Shown: positions 1 through 11,289, counted from the first letter of the stretch. The stretch: DNA of 64,000 nucleotides from Callorhinus ursinus (GCF_003265705.1 NW_020312867.1:176993-240992); one strand, 5' to 3'. The notes: a model not told the origin generated them from the letters alone. Numbers and translations: made by a program.

Positions 1-359
1 GGAATCATCCTGTTTTTGTTTCTACTAAATTTTGCAAAATAACATACTTGATCTGATATTCCTCTAATTATCAAGGTCAAGAAGAAACAATAGCCTTTGA
101 CTCAATCCTATTTTGGTCGAGAAATTTAGCACATTTTATTTTTTCATCCCTTCTCCCATTTCCCGGTATTTCATGGTATCATATGTGATTTTAGGCAACT
201 GTTATTATTTCTAAAATATCTTACATTTTAAGTTATAAACATTTACTCTAAAATTTAGAAAATTCTCTCTTGTTTCTTTCACAAATGTTCTTGGCCTCGT
301 TCTCATTAATTTCCACTTTCAATATTTTTGTTCAGTTTGCTTTTCCATTATCTCTGCAG
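1..359. other. Unassigned AT-rich sequence
   Basis: AT-rich, with short A and T runs. I see no repeat family, no open frame of note and no splice-like structure here. Confidence 0.4.
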
Positions 360-660
360 GGTCCTCTGATGTCGCAGCTCCTCAGATGCAGTTGGCCCGG
401 GGTCTCTGTTCTGTGCTTTTCCCTCTCGATCTCTGTAGCTTCTTAGATGATCTCAGATACTCCCAGGCATCTGGTCATCACCTCTGTGCTTGTAACTCTT
501 GAATCTCTGTCCTCCTGGCAGATTTCTCTCTTGCCATTGAGATCTGTGAACCCAACAGCTTGCTGGGTATCTTTCCCCAGTCTTGAAGGGGTAGCCTCAT
601 GTCAGAAATGAAACTTACCATTCAACCTTGCCCTAACTCTTGGTTGTCTCTTGAAACTTG
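360..660 (+). mobile_element. L2 LINE fragment (3' region, sense)
   Basis: The stretch around 470-650 follows the L2 3' region in order: a 'TCTGT.CTCCTGGCAGAT' segment, then a degraded 'AACTGCCTGCTGGACATCT' segment (seen as AACAGCTTGCTGGGTATCT), then 'TCAGAAATGAAACTTACCAT' near 600, where L2 has 'AAACTGAACTCATCAT'. The copy is heavily diverged and has no tail. It could instead be another old CR1-like LINE. Confidence 0.45.
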
Positions 661-829
661 GTGATTGTCTGAGCAGCCTATTTTAGTTTTAACAGCTTGC
701 ATTGTTGAGGGCGTGCCAAGACCTGTCAGTGTCCCCAAAGGGGGGAATCTCAGTCAGTACTTAGATTCAGGCTGATTGGAAGCCAGATCCTCAGGCAGCA
801 GCTTTTAAAGTATGCAAATATATACAAGC

Positions 830-1218
830 TGTCGACCAAGAAGACGACAAAGCTGTAAAGCAACCCAAAGTGTTTATTTGGGGTTTTAGGGATTGCAATC
901 TGGGAGACACAGAGTCGACCGAAATCGAAAGTGTGTTCCGAATTGCAAGTAGGGAGTGCAGGCTTATAACGACAGAGACCACAAGGTTACATAACTTGTT
1001 TTGAAGGAATTATGATTGGTGCTGACAGAGTTAAACTGAATCTCTAATACACCATTGGCTGTTTAGCTAACAGGTATTACATTATCTCTATTTCAGCCCA
1101 AAGCTGAAGGGTGTGTTCCAGAAGGTGGTCCAGGTGCAATTGACAAGTTACAACTGACAAAAGTCAAAAGTCCATGGTGTTCCAAAAATTGAAACCCTGT
1201 TGAAACAGGAGTCTTACA
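830..1218 (-). mobile_element. Solo LTR, probable gammaretrovirus-like (ERV1) element
   Basis: Read on the minus strand, this 389-bp segment begins TGTAAGAC and ends GTCGACA, so it has the TG...CA ends of a retroviral LTR. It contains a TATAA-like box at 969-965 and an AATAAA polyadenylation signal at 878-873, in U3-R-U5 order about 90 bp apart. The sequence beyond the 3' end (below 830) does not look like a primer-binding site, and no gag, pol or env remnant is seen on either side, so a solo LTR fits best. No clear 4-6 bp target duplication is visible. The family name is not recognised. Confidence 0.5.
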
Positions 1219-1303
1219 TAGGCCTTGCTTCCTCAGTACCATCCAGACACTATTTTTAATGACTCTCTTAGCACTGCTTCCTTCGCTTTGGAATCTTCTC
1301 TCA

Positions 1304-1744
1304 CAAGGTATACCTCATTTTATTGTGCCTTGCAGATACTGTGGTTTTTTTTAACCAATCGAAGGTTTGTGGCAAGTCTGTCGGTGCCATTTTTCCAAGA
1401 GTACTTGCTTACTACTTCATGTCTCTGTGTCACATTTTGGTAATCCTCACAATATCTCAAACTTACTCATAATTTTTGTATTTGTTATGGTGATCTGTGA
1501 TTACTATTTACTGAAAGCTCAGATGATGGTTAGCATTTTTTAGCAAAAATGTGTTTTTTAATTAAGGTATACTTTTTTTTTTACACATAGTGCTATTGCA
1601 CACTTAGTAGACTACAGTATGGTGTAAACGTAACTCCTATATGCACTGGGAAACCAAAAATTTCATTTGACTCACTTTATTGTGAGATTCACTTTGTCTC
1701 AGTGGCCAGGAACTGAACCCGCAATACCTCTGAGGTGTGCCTAT
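1304..1744 (+). mobile_element. Tigger1/MER2-type DNA transposon, internally deleted
   Basis: Both ends of a Tigger1 (Tc1/mariner, pogo group) element are recognisable. The 5' end has 'GGTATACCTCATTTTATTG', then 'GGTTTGTGGCAAGTCTGT' and 'TCTCTGTGTCACATTTTGG'. The 3' end has 'GCTCAGATGATGGTTAGCA', 'TGCTATTGCACACTTAGTAG' and 'GAGGTGTGCCTA'. The transposase region between about 1500 and 1515 is missing, so this is a roughly 440-bp non-autonomous derivative with no coding capacity. A TA follows the 3' end at 1745-1746. The matching TA at the 5' end is not preserved. Confidence 0.85.
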
Positions 1745-2580
1745 ACAGTGCTGTGGGACCACAAGTATAAGCCCAGCACAAACCCTGGGGCTCCCTATGA
1801 GAGTCTGAGCATCTTTCTGGGGGGCTGCCAGTGATCTCTCGCGAGGCTGAGGGAGGGTGCCAAGATGGCGCCCACCAGTTGGAGGATAAAGATGGCACCT
1901 GTGGAGAAAGACAAAAAAAGAGAAGGACAAAAGAGAGAGAAATAGGAAAAAGGAAAAAAAAAAAAAAAGACACCCGCAGGCTTTAGCAAGGAAGGGGGAG
2001 AGCACAGAAGTGGCCCCCACCAGCGCCTTCTGTCCTGAAGATTCTCCCAACAGGCCCAGCCCCTCCAGACAGCTTTAGATCAGGGAACGAATCATTCTCA
2101 AGTCTGGGCACTTTTCCAGTGGCTGCTTCTGCACCAGCCCGAGGGTGAATGAACCCATACGAGGCTTTAAGAGGTGCTGCCCAGTTCGTCTGGGCTGTTT
2201 GGGTCTCAGGCATGCAGACCCCATTGGTTTTCAAAGCCAGATGTTTTGGGAGCTTATGTCTCAGGTGCAAGTCTTAAAAGTTGGGATGCCTGATGCAGGG
2301 TACAAACCTTTCACTCCCGAGGGAGATGCTCCAGGTTTTTGAGTTCCCACCCAGCTGTGGGCCTCCCCAGGGTTGTGGGGTATGGCAAGACTTAGTCTCA
2401 ACCTCTCCTACCTACCTCAGATGTGGCCCTTTTCATGCTTCCTCCATGGGAAGGAACTGCTCCACAAGCTGTCAGGTCTTTTTCAGAGGCTATTGTCTCA
2501 GCCTATGTCGCCGCAGCTCTCATGTGTCCTGGGAGGAGGTGAGGTCAAGGTCTTCCTGTATCACCATCTTGGGCTACATT
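1745..2580 (-). mobile_element. L1 5' UTR, antisense (ancient mammalian L1)
   Basis: On the minus strand, starting near 2580, the sequence opens with a typical mammalian L1 5' start (CCAAGATGG followed by GGAAGACC and TCACCTCCTCCCA). It then runs through the usual 5' UTR landmarks, including 'TTGAGACTAAGTCTTGCCAT' near 2400 and a 'GGGCTGGTGCAGAAGC' segment near 2130. It ends against the Tigger remnant. No ORF1 is present. The A-rich stretch at 1952-1968 lies inside it. The 95- and 137-residue minus-strand frames here are not proteins. Confidence 0.7.
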
Positions 2581-2714
2581 TCCTGGATATCTTCTTTAAT
2601 ATCTCAGAGACACACAAAGATTTTCAACAGAAACAGTTACAGAAATACAGACTTCTCCTATTATTCTGCTATTCTCTTTAAGTCAAGGGAATGTGGTACA
2701 GAGAACTAACCAAT

Positions 2715-2865
2715 AATGAAGACCTATTATATGCCTGGCACCGCATGAAGCATTTTTATACCCAATCCCCATTTTAACACTCTGGTCTGAGGACTCAGGT
2801 GTCTAATTCTAAAAGTGGGAAAACTGAGTCTCAGGAAGTTTAAGAACCTTACCCAAGACACAGTT
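2715..2865 (-). mobile_element. MIR SINE fragment, antisense
   Basis: Antisense MIR landmarks are present: 'ACCTATTATATGCCTGGCAC', then 'CCCATTTTAACACTC' and 'GGGAAAACTGAGTCTCAGGA', followed by 'CCTTACCCAAGACACAG'. Confidence 0.65.
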
Positions 2866-4595
2866 TTGGTTTTAAACGCTTCAATTTTCTATTTCATCAA
2901 CATTAAAACTTTTCTCTATTGTTTCTTCTGATTCCCTTTACCTTCATGGCTCGATTTCCTTTCTTTAAAGAGACAAATCTTAGTCTTTCCCTTTGGACTC
3001 ATCCTTTCAGGCTGCCCATTCCTTTCTGAGGCTATTTCCGGGTTTGGTTCAACCCTGAAGGGGGAATATCCTACAGTTGGCCAGGAGACCAGCTCCACTT
3101 GCTAGTGGGGTGATGGGATGCCCTAGACCCCAACTCCCAGGACTCTAGTGGAGCAATCTGCTGCCAGGACCCAGACCCTGAGGTGAATGGGACCATGGGG
3201 ATGATAGCTTATAGGATTCTGCCTAAAAGATTCATTGGCATTCAGAAAATATTTTGCTTCTAATTCTTCCCATTTTATATAAGAAGATGGGTGGAAGTAG
3301 AATAGCACACACTTTTTTTTGTTTTGTTTTGTTTTTGTTTTTTAATGGACTACTGTGTATGGAGCGCCATGTGGAAGGTTCTAGTTTAGTGTTAATCCTG
3401 GAGGATTCTTCCACAGGCCCTGTTTGTCTGCAGCCAGATTTCTCATCTCCAGCACTTCAGGTCAACCTAAAACACAGCAAAGTATTACAGTGATCAAGCT
3501 AAAGGAGATCTCCAATTTCCATGTAAATGGAATGTGAGTGTGGAACTTTCCCACCTATACTTTGGGTGGTACAAAATGCCCACATTCTTGTAGTCCTACT
3601 TCTGCAGACCAAGGCAAACAGATTGTCCTTTGAATGTCTCAAAAGCTCTTTTTTTTTTTCTTGTAATGCCAAACGCAATATTTGTTTGAAAAGACTACAC
3701 CAGAAGTTTCCCAGCTGAGAAAACAGGCTTGTGAAAAATGGTTTCAGAAAATGAAATAAACCATGCAAAAGTTGTTCAGGGTGTGTTTGAAATGAACATC
3801 TGGATATGAACTGCTAAATTACCTCCTTCCTCCTCCTCCTCTTTCTCACAGCTGTTTGAAAGAGTCCTGAGGGCAGGGAAACAGGTCAATGGACCAAATT
3901 GCACCTTTCCCCCCCAATTTCTAATCCCTTTTGCACCTATGCAAAGAATCTCGCTCACATGTGTGTTTAATAAGTGGGCACAAATACAAGAAAAAAATTA
4001 TCTCAATTCCTGTTGACTCTCTACAGCAATACCAAAGGAAAATAAACTCTGGATTTAAAAATTTCTCAAACAAAACTTATGGTTCTAATAAAATATCACT
4101 TTCCAGTTGACTTTTTTATATCAAGAGCCGAACAAACCACTCATTTCTCTTCATTTCTTCAGAAGGAAGGAATGATTATTACGTCACACTTTCCCCAAAG
4201 TTAAGAAAACCCAGTCCCCAAGGCTCTGCCTTTTAACTTATAATTGAGAAACATGAACAGTTCTGCATGTTCTTACTGAATTTCCCATTGCATCTGTTTA
4301 TCACATACCCCCTCCATAACCACCACTTCAACACACACACATCTAAAGAAGTACGTTAAGTACATTGGGAAAGAACAAGTTGACATTTATAGATCTTCAT
4401 GAGAGTATCAGTGGCCACAACTAATGGAGAAAATATGAAATGATTGCCTCATATCAGAAGAACGTGTAGGCAAGTCTTTGGGGAACATGATAGATGTTTT
4501 CACATAAAAGGAGGTTGACTGGTCAACTCTGTACTGTCAGAGGCCAAAATGGGCCTAATGAGAGAAGGAGACTCAATATTTAAACAGGTTTTATC
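2866..4595. other. Unassigned unique sequence
   Basis: No repeat family or exon recognised over about 1.7 kb. It contains a T-rich (TTTTG)n tract at 3311-3345 and a short TCC-rich tract near 3825-3842. Open frames on both strands are short and unrelated to anything I know. Confidence 0.4.
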
Positions 4596-4599
4596 CTCT

Positions 4600-4750
4600 G
4601 TTTCAAGTGTCTGTTTCCTTTATCAGCCTCTCCTCTTCACTAGGATAGGAAAGGAGCCATGCTCATCCTTGGATCCTGTGTGTACACAGTGCATTACAGG
4701 TGCTCAGTTGATGGATGAACGCCTAACTGACCGACTGAATCCAGTTCCTA
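4600..4750 (+). mobile_element. L2-like 3' end, sense
   Basis: The order 'CATGCTCATCCTTGGATCCT', 'CACAGTGCATTACAGGTGCT' and a trailing 'TGATGGATGAACGC' follows the sense L2 3' terminus (…AGTAGGTGCTCAATAAATG…TGAATGAA). It is short and diverged. Confidence 0.4.
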
Positions 4751-5109
4751 GTGTAGGTTTCTCAGAAGAAACAGGAGAAAACTCCCTTAAGAAAAAAGGG
4801 TCAAATACTTGCAAGGAAAGTTTGAGAAGCTTGGGGAAGAGGTTTCTTAGATTAGATGGACTCCAAGCCTCTCCCATACTTTGGAGTCTGAAATTCTAAG
4901 TTCTTCCATATTGTTTCGAAGGAGATTTCTGTCCACACGCCAGGACCATATCTCCACAGTCCCCCTTCCTCATATATCTCCCAGGCTATATTCAAAGACA
5001 CTGAGCTGGTTATTGCTAGAACCACTACAGAAACAGTCTTTGAACGTGACTCAAAGCTGCATGTCTAATCTATGCATCTCTTTTCATCTGATTTTATTTT
5101 GTTGTTTTG

Positions 5110-5465
5110 ACCTCCGGCTCTGTACCAAGCAAACTGTGCAGAGCACTGGGTACCTGCTGGAGAGCCATTGAATTGCATGGCAAAGAGAAATGACCAGGCC
5201 CAGGAGATCAGAGAAGGCTTCCCCGAAAAAGCAATGTTTGAGGCAGACAACAGCAAAATAGATGAAGAAAGCATCCAGGAAAAGGGTCTTGTAGTATGAA
5301 AGAAGATCATGGACGATATTGCCTTGAAGCAAGGGTCCTATAGAAAGCTGAGACTGGAGAGTAGAACCCAAGGGAGAGAATGTGTGATGAGCATTAGGGA
5401 GCAGAGGCCATTTTGGGGTGTCTCTATAAGTCATATTAACTTGAACTTTACAATAATCCAGCCCC
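5110..5465 (-). mobile_element. L2 LINE fragment, antisense
   Basis: The reverse-orientation L2 3' region is visible through 'AGAGAAGGCTTCCCCGAAAA', 'ATGTTTGAGGCAGACA', 'GCATCCAGGAAAAGGGT' and 'TTACAATAATCCAGCC'. The 154-residue minus-strand frame across it is a repeat artefact. Confidence 0.55.
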
Positions 5466-5529
5466 AGTGGATTACCTGAGGACCCAGACTCCCATGTATT
5501 CCTCAGGACAATGCCATTTGCCAGGCTGT

Positions 5530-5815
5530 TCCATCTGCCAGACATCATATTCTTCTAATTCCTGTTTCACATTTTCTCTCTCCTTAAAACCAACCTTGGT
5601 GCTCCCCTCTCCAGGAGCCTCTGATCACGTCCTCAAATGGGCACACTTCTCCCCATGTGAGTCTGTACCTCTCAGAGCACTTCCGCATCCCACTTCTCTG
5701 CTTCTTGGACTGGTGACCATCCAACCCAGACACTGGGAGCTTCGTGACAGCAGGAGCTGTCTCCTACGGCTTTCCCTACCCCGTTCACGTTGGTAAATAC
5801 TTGTTGATGAACTGT
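5530..5815 (+). mobile_element. L2-like LINE 3' end, sense
   Basis: Sense L2 3' features: a 'CACTGGGAGCTTCGTGACAG' segment matching the '…GGGAGCTCCTTGAGGGCAGG' region, then 'TACTTGTTGATGAACTG' at the end. Upstream sequence is pyrimidine-rich, as in L2 but weakly matched. Confidence 0.45.
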
Positions 5816-5849
5816 GTACAACACTCTGCTCAAAATAGAGTATTAGTCA

Positions 5850-6065
5850 GGAGGAGCATAGGTCAGGCTTCTTAGGTTAGAATCTGGACACTATGACCTG
5901 CTCGATGTGGAATCTTCAGCAGGTTGCTTCATCGCTTCCAGTGTCCTTTTTTTCAGCTACAAAGTAGGGATAGTGACAATACCTATCCTCTAGGAATTGC
6001 GTGAGCATTAAAAATAACATGTGTGAATAACTCAACCAAATGCTCAGAAATGTTAGTCATTATTA
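5850..6065 (+). mobile_element. MIR SINE, sense
   Basis: Sense MIR order: 'AGGTTAGAATCTGGAC', 'CAGGTTGCTTCATCGCTTCC', 'CAGCTACAAAGTAGGGATAG', 'AATACCTATCCTCTAGG' and 'CTCAGAAATGTTAGTCATTA'. Confidence 0.75.
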
Positions 6066-6250
6066 TAAAAGTCTGAGGAAAGATTAGAGAGACTGAATTG
6101 TCAAGCCTGATTCACACTCACTTTTTTTAGTGAAGTCAAAATCTTCAGAGGATCTTGTACCTCTTATGTCCCTTTCTAGTGTCTGTGTCCATAACTACCC
6201 TACTACAATAATGCAACTTGGGAAAAATTAAAGAAAAAGGGATGGCTATA

Positions 6251-6535
6251 GTTTTTTTTTAAAATTGAGATATAATTGACATATATCACATTAGTTTCAG
6301 GTGTACAACATAATGCTTTAGTATTTATATATATTGCAAAATGATCACCACAATAAGACTAGTTAACATTCATCACCATAGTTACAATTTTTTTTCCTTG
6401 TGAAGAGAACATTTCAGATCTTTTTAAGCAACCATCAAATATGCAATATAGTATTAACTGTAGTCACCATGCTATACATTATATCCCTGGGACTTATTTA
6501 TTTTATAACTGAAAGTTTATACCTCTTGATGATCT
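6251..6535 (-). mobile_element. L1M (L1MA/L1MB-like) 3' UTR, antisense
   Basis: Begins with a T run (the L1 poly(A) tail read backwards), then 'TTGAGATATAATTGACATAT', 'GTTTCAGGTGTACAACATAA', 'TGATCACCACAATAAGACTA' and 'CTGTAGTCACCATGCTATAC'. These are landmarks of the 3' UTR shared by old mammalian L1M elements. No ORF2 sequence remains. Confidence 0.85.
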
Positions 6536-6974
6536 CACTTATAATCCGAGCTCATACAGAGACCATACAGAGAGCCCAGGTTGTGATTCCTTGCATGCAC
6601 ATACACACAGACAAAAGTTGAGCTGAAGGAACAAGCTAAGTGAAATCACTGAGTTACACAAGGGTAAAGAATGCTTCAGGAATGGTGAAAAGCACTTTCT
6701 CCTTAAGCCCCAATTCTGCCTCCTGGTCTGTATTCCCTGTCGCCATCTGAAACTGTGTCTTCCTCAAGTGACTGGTTTGCCTCCAGTAGGTTGTACCCCA
6801 TCCAGTCTCTCATTTTAATGTAACGAGGTGTGTAAATTACACAATAGCTGTGTAGTTTATTGTCCAACCAGGACACTTTTGGGAGGAAAAGGATGCTCTG
6901 TTAAACTTTACACTGGGACTGCAGATGTGAATTGGACAGTCACAGGCAATTCAAGCTGTATGATCATCTAAGTT
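6536..6974. other. Unassigned sequence
   Basis: No repeat family, exon or low-complexity tract recognised between the L1M tail and the first CAN-SINE. Confidence 0.4.
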
Positions 6975-6987
6975 AGAACCAGCAATC

Positions 6988-7216
6988 CAGGGCACCTGGA
7001 TGGCTCAGGTGGTTAAGCATCTGACTCTTGATTTCAGCTCAGGTCATGATCTCAAGGTTGTGAGATCAATCCCCACAATCGGGCTCTGTGTTCAGTGTGG
7101 AGTCTGCTTGAGATTCTCTCCCTCTCCTTCTGCCCCATCCCCTGCTCTCTCTCTCTCTCTCTCACTCTTAAATAAATAAATAAATAAAATCTTCAAAAGA
7201 CAAACAACAACAAGAA
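6988..7216 (+). mobile_element. CAN-SINE (tRNA-Lys-derived SINEC), sense
   Basis: The tRNA-like head 'GGCACCTGGATGGCTCAGG' is followed by 'CAGCTCAGGTCATGATCTCA', a (CT)n tract and an AAATAAATA tail ending near AATAAAATCTTC. It is flanked by 13-bp target duplications with one mismatch: AGAACCAGCAATC at 6975-6987 and AGACCCAGCAATC at 7217-7229. Moderately diverged, so an older carnivore subfamily. Confidence 0.95.
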
Positions 7217-7229
7217 AGACCCAGCAATC

Positions 7230-8085
7230 GTGCTGACTTGGGTCACACAGCTTTCAGCATCTTTCAAGTTCAAACCTTCAGCTCCCAGCCAAAGAAGAGT
7301 AAGGCTCTTTCTGATCCAATTTATTTTTAATTGTATCAAAACATTTTCAACTCAGTGTTGCACATAGGTTTCCTGGAAGGCTATGTCAATATACTGTGAA
7401 ACATCTGGATCTTTGGGTATTAAGATGTTGGAATATAATGAGCAGTTTTCATCCCAAATCTTTAGAATCATGTAGATAAACCGATTGGTTTCGATTCAGG
7501 GAACTTAACTGCCAGCTTCAATTAGCCCGGGTTCTTTAATATATTCTTTTTCTAACATAGTAGGCAACTTCAATAAATTATTATTTATAGAGTACTTATT
7601 AAAATGCTACAGGGAAATCGTTCCTGGAAATATCTCACTGTGTAACTGTAAATGATCAAGCCCTTACTTGCTGAATGAGTGTTTGAGGACTGAAGTCAGA
7701 TCATAGGATCACAGCTACTCAGGACTAAAGACCTCAGACAGCATCCATGCCCACTCTGCATCCAATTCCTGAATGCTTTCAACAACATCACTGCCATGGA
7801 GGCACCCAGGAAATATTTGATGTCTTGGTGATGGAGGGACTTGTTCCTGCCCAAAGTAGCCCTTTCCTTTGCTGGATGGCTTTGCCCGCCCAAAAAATCT
7901 TTCCTGGTTGTAAGTGGAAATCTGCTTCCCAAATTGCCATGCACTGAGCCCCATTCTCCAATAGAGACTCCATTCTGTGACAAAATGAATCTCTTTCGGC
8001 CCCTTTCTGCTCTCACATCATGAGGGGTAGTGCAGACCTGCATCATCTGAGCCAGTAGGAAGCAAGCACAGCCCATGAAGTGACA
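7230..8085. other. Unassigned sequence
   Basis: About 850 bp with no family assigned. It includes an AT-rich stretch near 7540-7600. The frames of 60-79 residues around 7715-8023 overlap each other on both strands and look like chance. Confidence 0.4.
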
Positions 8086-8089
8086 GAGA

Positions 8090-8320
8090 GTACAGCAAAG
8101 TGGCTTATCCCATACCCTAGGGCCAATGTGCTTGAGTTTGAATCCCCGCCAGACTCTTAAGGAGGCAAGGCATTTAACCTTGCAGGATCGTAGTTTTTCC
8201 CTTCTGTACAATGGGGAATGTTCCTAGGTATCTACTTCAGGCATTCTTAAAAGATAGGAGGTGGTGTATGTAAATGCTTAGAACAGTGTCTCCTGGTGAT
8301 GTAAACACTACATAGCTATT
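8090..8320 (+). mobile_element. MIR SINE, sense
   Basis: Sense MIR landmarks: 'CTTGAGTTTGAATCCCCGCC', 'GGCATTTAACCTTGCAGG', 'TCTGTACAATGGGGAATG' and 'TAAATGCTTAGAACAGTG'. The 171-residue minus-strand frame covering it is spurious. Confidence 0.75.
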
Positions 8321-8689
8321 ATCACATAGAATCCTAGCAAATAGAGTCTGGAAATCATCCTTCAGCCTTGTAAGATCAGGACTCAGTGCACCAACAGTTA
8401 GTAAGGGGCACTTCATGACCCTAAATGCAGCCTTCTCAAAATACCCTATCAAGCATTCCCAGTTATTTGGCTTGAATGCTGAGTTACTTTTTGGAGGGAA
8501 TAAATCCTAGTAATTAAGAGTCAGGGCCTGGGAAATTGTATTCAACACTGGATATACATTAAATTGATTAGACAGGTCCCTTTATTTTTTAATAGCAATG
8601 AAATAAATTATTGAGGGTTCAGAAATGGGTATTTTCTCAAAGCTCCTCAGGAAATGTGCAGTCAGATTAAGAACAACAGACTTAAAGTG

Positions 8690-8890
8690 AGTCTTTATGG
8701 GTCAGAATCTGGGTTCCTTCAATAACCAGCTGCACAACTTTGGGGAAATTTCTTAATCTCTTCAGGCTCCTGTTTTCACATCTGTAAAATGGACATGCAA
8801 ATAAAAGAAGTTCCTTCCTCATAAAGCTACAATGACATTTAAATGAAATAGCACATATAGAGAGAAGAGTACTCACTGGGTATTTGTTCT
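8690..8890 (+). mobile_element. MIR SINE, sense
   Basis: 'CAGAATCTGGGTTCC', 'CAACTTTGGGGAAATTTCTT', 'TTTTCACATCTGTAAAATGG' and 'ATGACATTTAAATGAAATAG' appear in MIR order. Confidence 0.75.
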
Positions 8891-9265
8891 GTTTATCTCC
8901 CTTTAATAGGTATCTTCCATTCTTTATTCTCACCTCATCTCCATCTATCACCTTTGCCTCAACCTGCTAGCAGGTGTCAAAGCGTGCTGAGCACCATCTT
9001 GGCCACAGGGACAACCCAAGGTCCTAGATGCTAGGATCTATCAAGAAACCCTTTCCTAACCTCGGTACCTCTCAGGCTGATGGTGGCCCAGTTTTCTTTT
9101 TGAGTAATTAAGAATGACTTGCATTGACAGAGCATTAGAATAGACCTGGATCCCCAGTGGCAGAGCACTCAGGAGAGATCACAGGAAACTTATCATCCTA
9201 GGCTATGGCTTATATCAGCATTGGAATCATCTGGGTAGTATCTGCTCCAAGACTGGAAGAAGTGC
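8891..9265. other. Unassigned sequence
   Basis: Nothing recognised. There are no long frames or simple repeats. Confidence 0.35.
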
Positions 9266-9267
9266 TT

Positions 9268-9442
9268 TACATACCTACTGCTCAAACTGGGGTACCCAAA
9301 CCAGCAGTATGCACATCACCTGTGAACTTCTTAGAACTACAAAATCACTAGTCTTACCTCAGACCCACCGAATCAGAAAGCAAATAGTTAACAGAATCCC
9401 CTGGTGATCTGTGTGCTCATTAAGTTTAGGAAGTATGGTTCT
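9268..9442. mobile_element. MER5-like hAT-Charlie MITE
   Basis: Carries the pattern of MER5-group elements: 'TGCACATCACCTGTGAACTT', 'CTTAGAACTACAAAATC', 'CAGACCCACCGAATCAGAAA' and 'CCCCTGGTGATCTGTGTGC'. The ends are imperfectly preserved, so the subfamily and strand are uncertain. Confidence 0.55.
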
Positions 9443-10135
9443 TTGTCAATATTAAGAGGAATGCATCCCCAAGGTTTGTGCATTTTTCCAGAAACAACCT
9501 TTGTTCTACCACCCACCAAAAATTGATGCCTAGATGAAGCTCTTAACATCCCTTTGAATCAAAGCCCTCTAAATGAGTAGCTTCTCTCCATCTCTCCACC
9601 ATCGTTTACCACTGGTTTAGCATTTATATAAATGCCTTCTTTGAGTTATTTTCTGGTTTGAATTTTCTACCTGATCCTTGGTCTTTGTTGAGACACAACA
9701 CCTGATATTTGGCCTACTGGGGGGCCCTCCAAGACCAATTCCCTATTCTAGTCATAGAATGATGGTATGCTGTTGGCTATTCCAGCTTTTCTCACTGATT
9801 GATATTCCTTCTCTATGATGTTCCCCTCTGCGGTCACACCATACTTAGAAAGTTAGGGGGTGTTGGAGCCTGAATTCATATAGAAACAAAGAGAAGTCTG
9901 GCCTCAGGTAATAAATACTAAAGGCTTTCACTGAACAAAAAATACCCAGAGCAAAGTCAGAGAATAGTTTGCCCCAATTATCATTTGGCCTAACATTGTC
10001 ATCAATACATAATGAAATCCCTAATTTCACTGGATTCCAAATAGCTGGAGAAAAGATGGAGGGAGGCTAGTGAATAAAAACCTGGGTTAAGTTTTGGGAT
10101 GTAATAGGCATGCACACACATGTACACATATTGAA
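9443..10135. other. Unassigned sequence
   Basis: No repeat or gene feature recognised over about 690 bp. Confidence 0.35.
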
Positions 10136-10139
10136 CATC

Positions 10140-10985
10140 TGTCATTATCCTGGACAATGTGGATCCCAAAGTGAACAAAACCAAATCCTGTCTCTATCTC
10201 TCATCCTTGGCCCTTGTGGAACTTACACCTTGGAGGAAAATAGACATGAATCAAGTAACCACAAAACTGTTTGTGACATCGTAACAGTGATCACCACTCA
10301 TCAGAGAGAGATACCAGTGCCCTAAGGAGACAGATCTATTCAGGACGTTTCCGCTGAAGAGGGGACAAAACTGAGCGGTGGGTAGGGTTCAACAGGCCAA
10401 GGCGGGTGTGACAGGGAGGGGTGGCCCATCTGGTGCTAATGTCCCATGACCAGGGAAATCAGGGCCTCTTGAGGAACTGAAACAAGCTGGAATGAGTGGA
10501 GCCCAGAGGAAGGAGGAAGCGGAGGGAGGTCTGGGATGCTTAGGCTGGAGTAATGGTGGGCATGTTTTAGTCCTCATTCTGAGAGCACTGGGAAGAAACG
10601 AAGGGGGCAACAAGGTGGTATCCGTGTTCCTACACTAGGGACCTTTCTGCCAATATGGAGGACAGATTGGAGAGGGACAAGAAAGGATGTGAGGAGCAGA
10701 CCAGTGAGGATTGCATCGCAGCCCCCAGGGTGGGGACATGGTGCCTGGACTGTGGAGGTGGTGGGGGCAGTAGAGAGAAGTGGGATGTTCCTAGAGGTAG
10801 GTGGTAAAATCTAAAGCACTCAGGTTAGTTTGGTGGGCAGGAGCACGGGGGAGGGAGGTGTTAAGCATGAAAGTTTGCAAAACTTCCTGGATGCTGCTCT
10901 TTTGACTAAGGCAGGGAGTGCCGGACAGATATCAGATCAATTGGTTGGGGTGGTCATGAGTTACATTTTGAACATTGTGAGTTGG
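10140..10985 (-). mobile_element. L2 LINE, long antisense fragment
   Basis: The reverse-orientation L2 3' region is readable at many points: 'TGGAACTTACACCTTGGAGG', 'CTTGAGGAACTGAAACAAGC', 'GCCAATATGGAGGACAGATT', 'AGACCAGTGAGGATTGCATC' and 'TGAACATTGTGAGTTGGAAG'. This is one of the longest L2 fragments in the window (about 850 bp), but no reverse-transcriptase frame survives. Confidence 0.65.
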
Positions 10986-11097
10986 AAGCCTTCCCTGACC
11001 TCCCAGACAAAGATATGCAGGATTGGAGTTTGGATGGGAGTTTTGGGCTGGAGGGGAATATTTTATAATAATTATTTAAAAAATAGAAATAACAAAT

Positions 11098-11285
11098 GTT
11101 AACGTTTATTGAATACTCACTCAGTGCCAAAGCTAACCATCTATTATCTAATTTAATCTTGCAAGACTCCATGAAATGACTGGTCATCCTCATGTTGCAG
11201 ATGAGGAAGATGAGGCCCAGAGACAGCATAGCTTCCAAGATCCTAACCACTGTGTCACACTGCCCCCTGCTGAGCACCTACTAAG
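11098..11285 (-). mobile_element. MIR SINE, antisense
   Basis: 'ACGTTTATTGAATACTCACT', 'GTTGCAGATGAGGAAGATGA' and 'GATCCTAACCACTGTGTCAC' follow the antisense MIR consensus from its 3' to its 5' end. Confidence 0.8.
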
Positions 11286-11289
11286 TGCC

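Noticed and set aside
5084..5548. 154-residue minus-strand frame
   Set aside because: Falls on an antisense L2 fragment.
6991..7080. tRNA-Lys-like sequence at SINE heads, here and in the other CAN-SINEs
   Set aside because: These are SINE heads with tails and target duplications, not functional tRNA genes.
7696..8211. 171-residue minus-strand frame
   Set aside because: Overlaps a MIR and several frames on the opposite strand. No domain seen.
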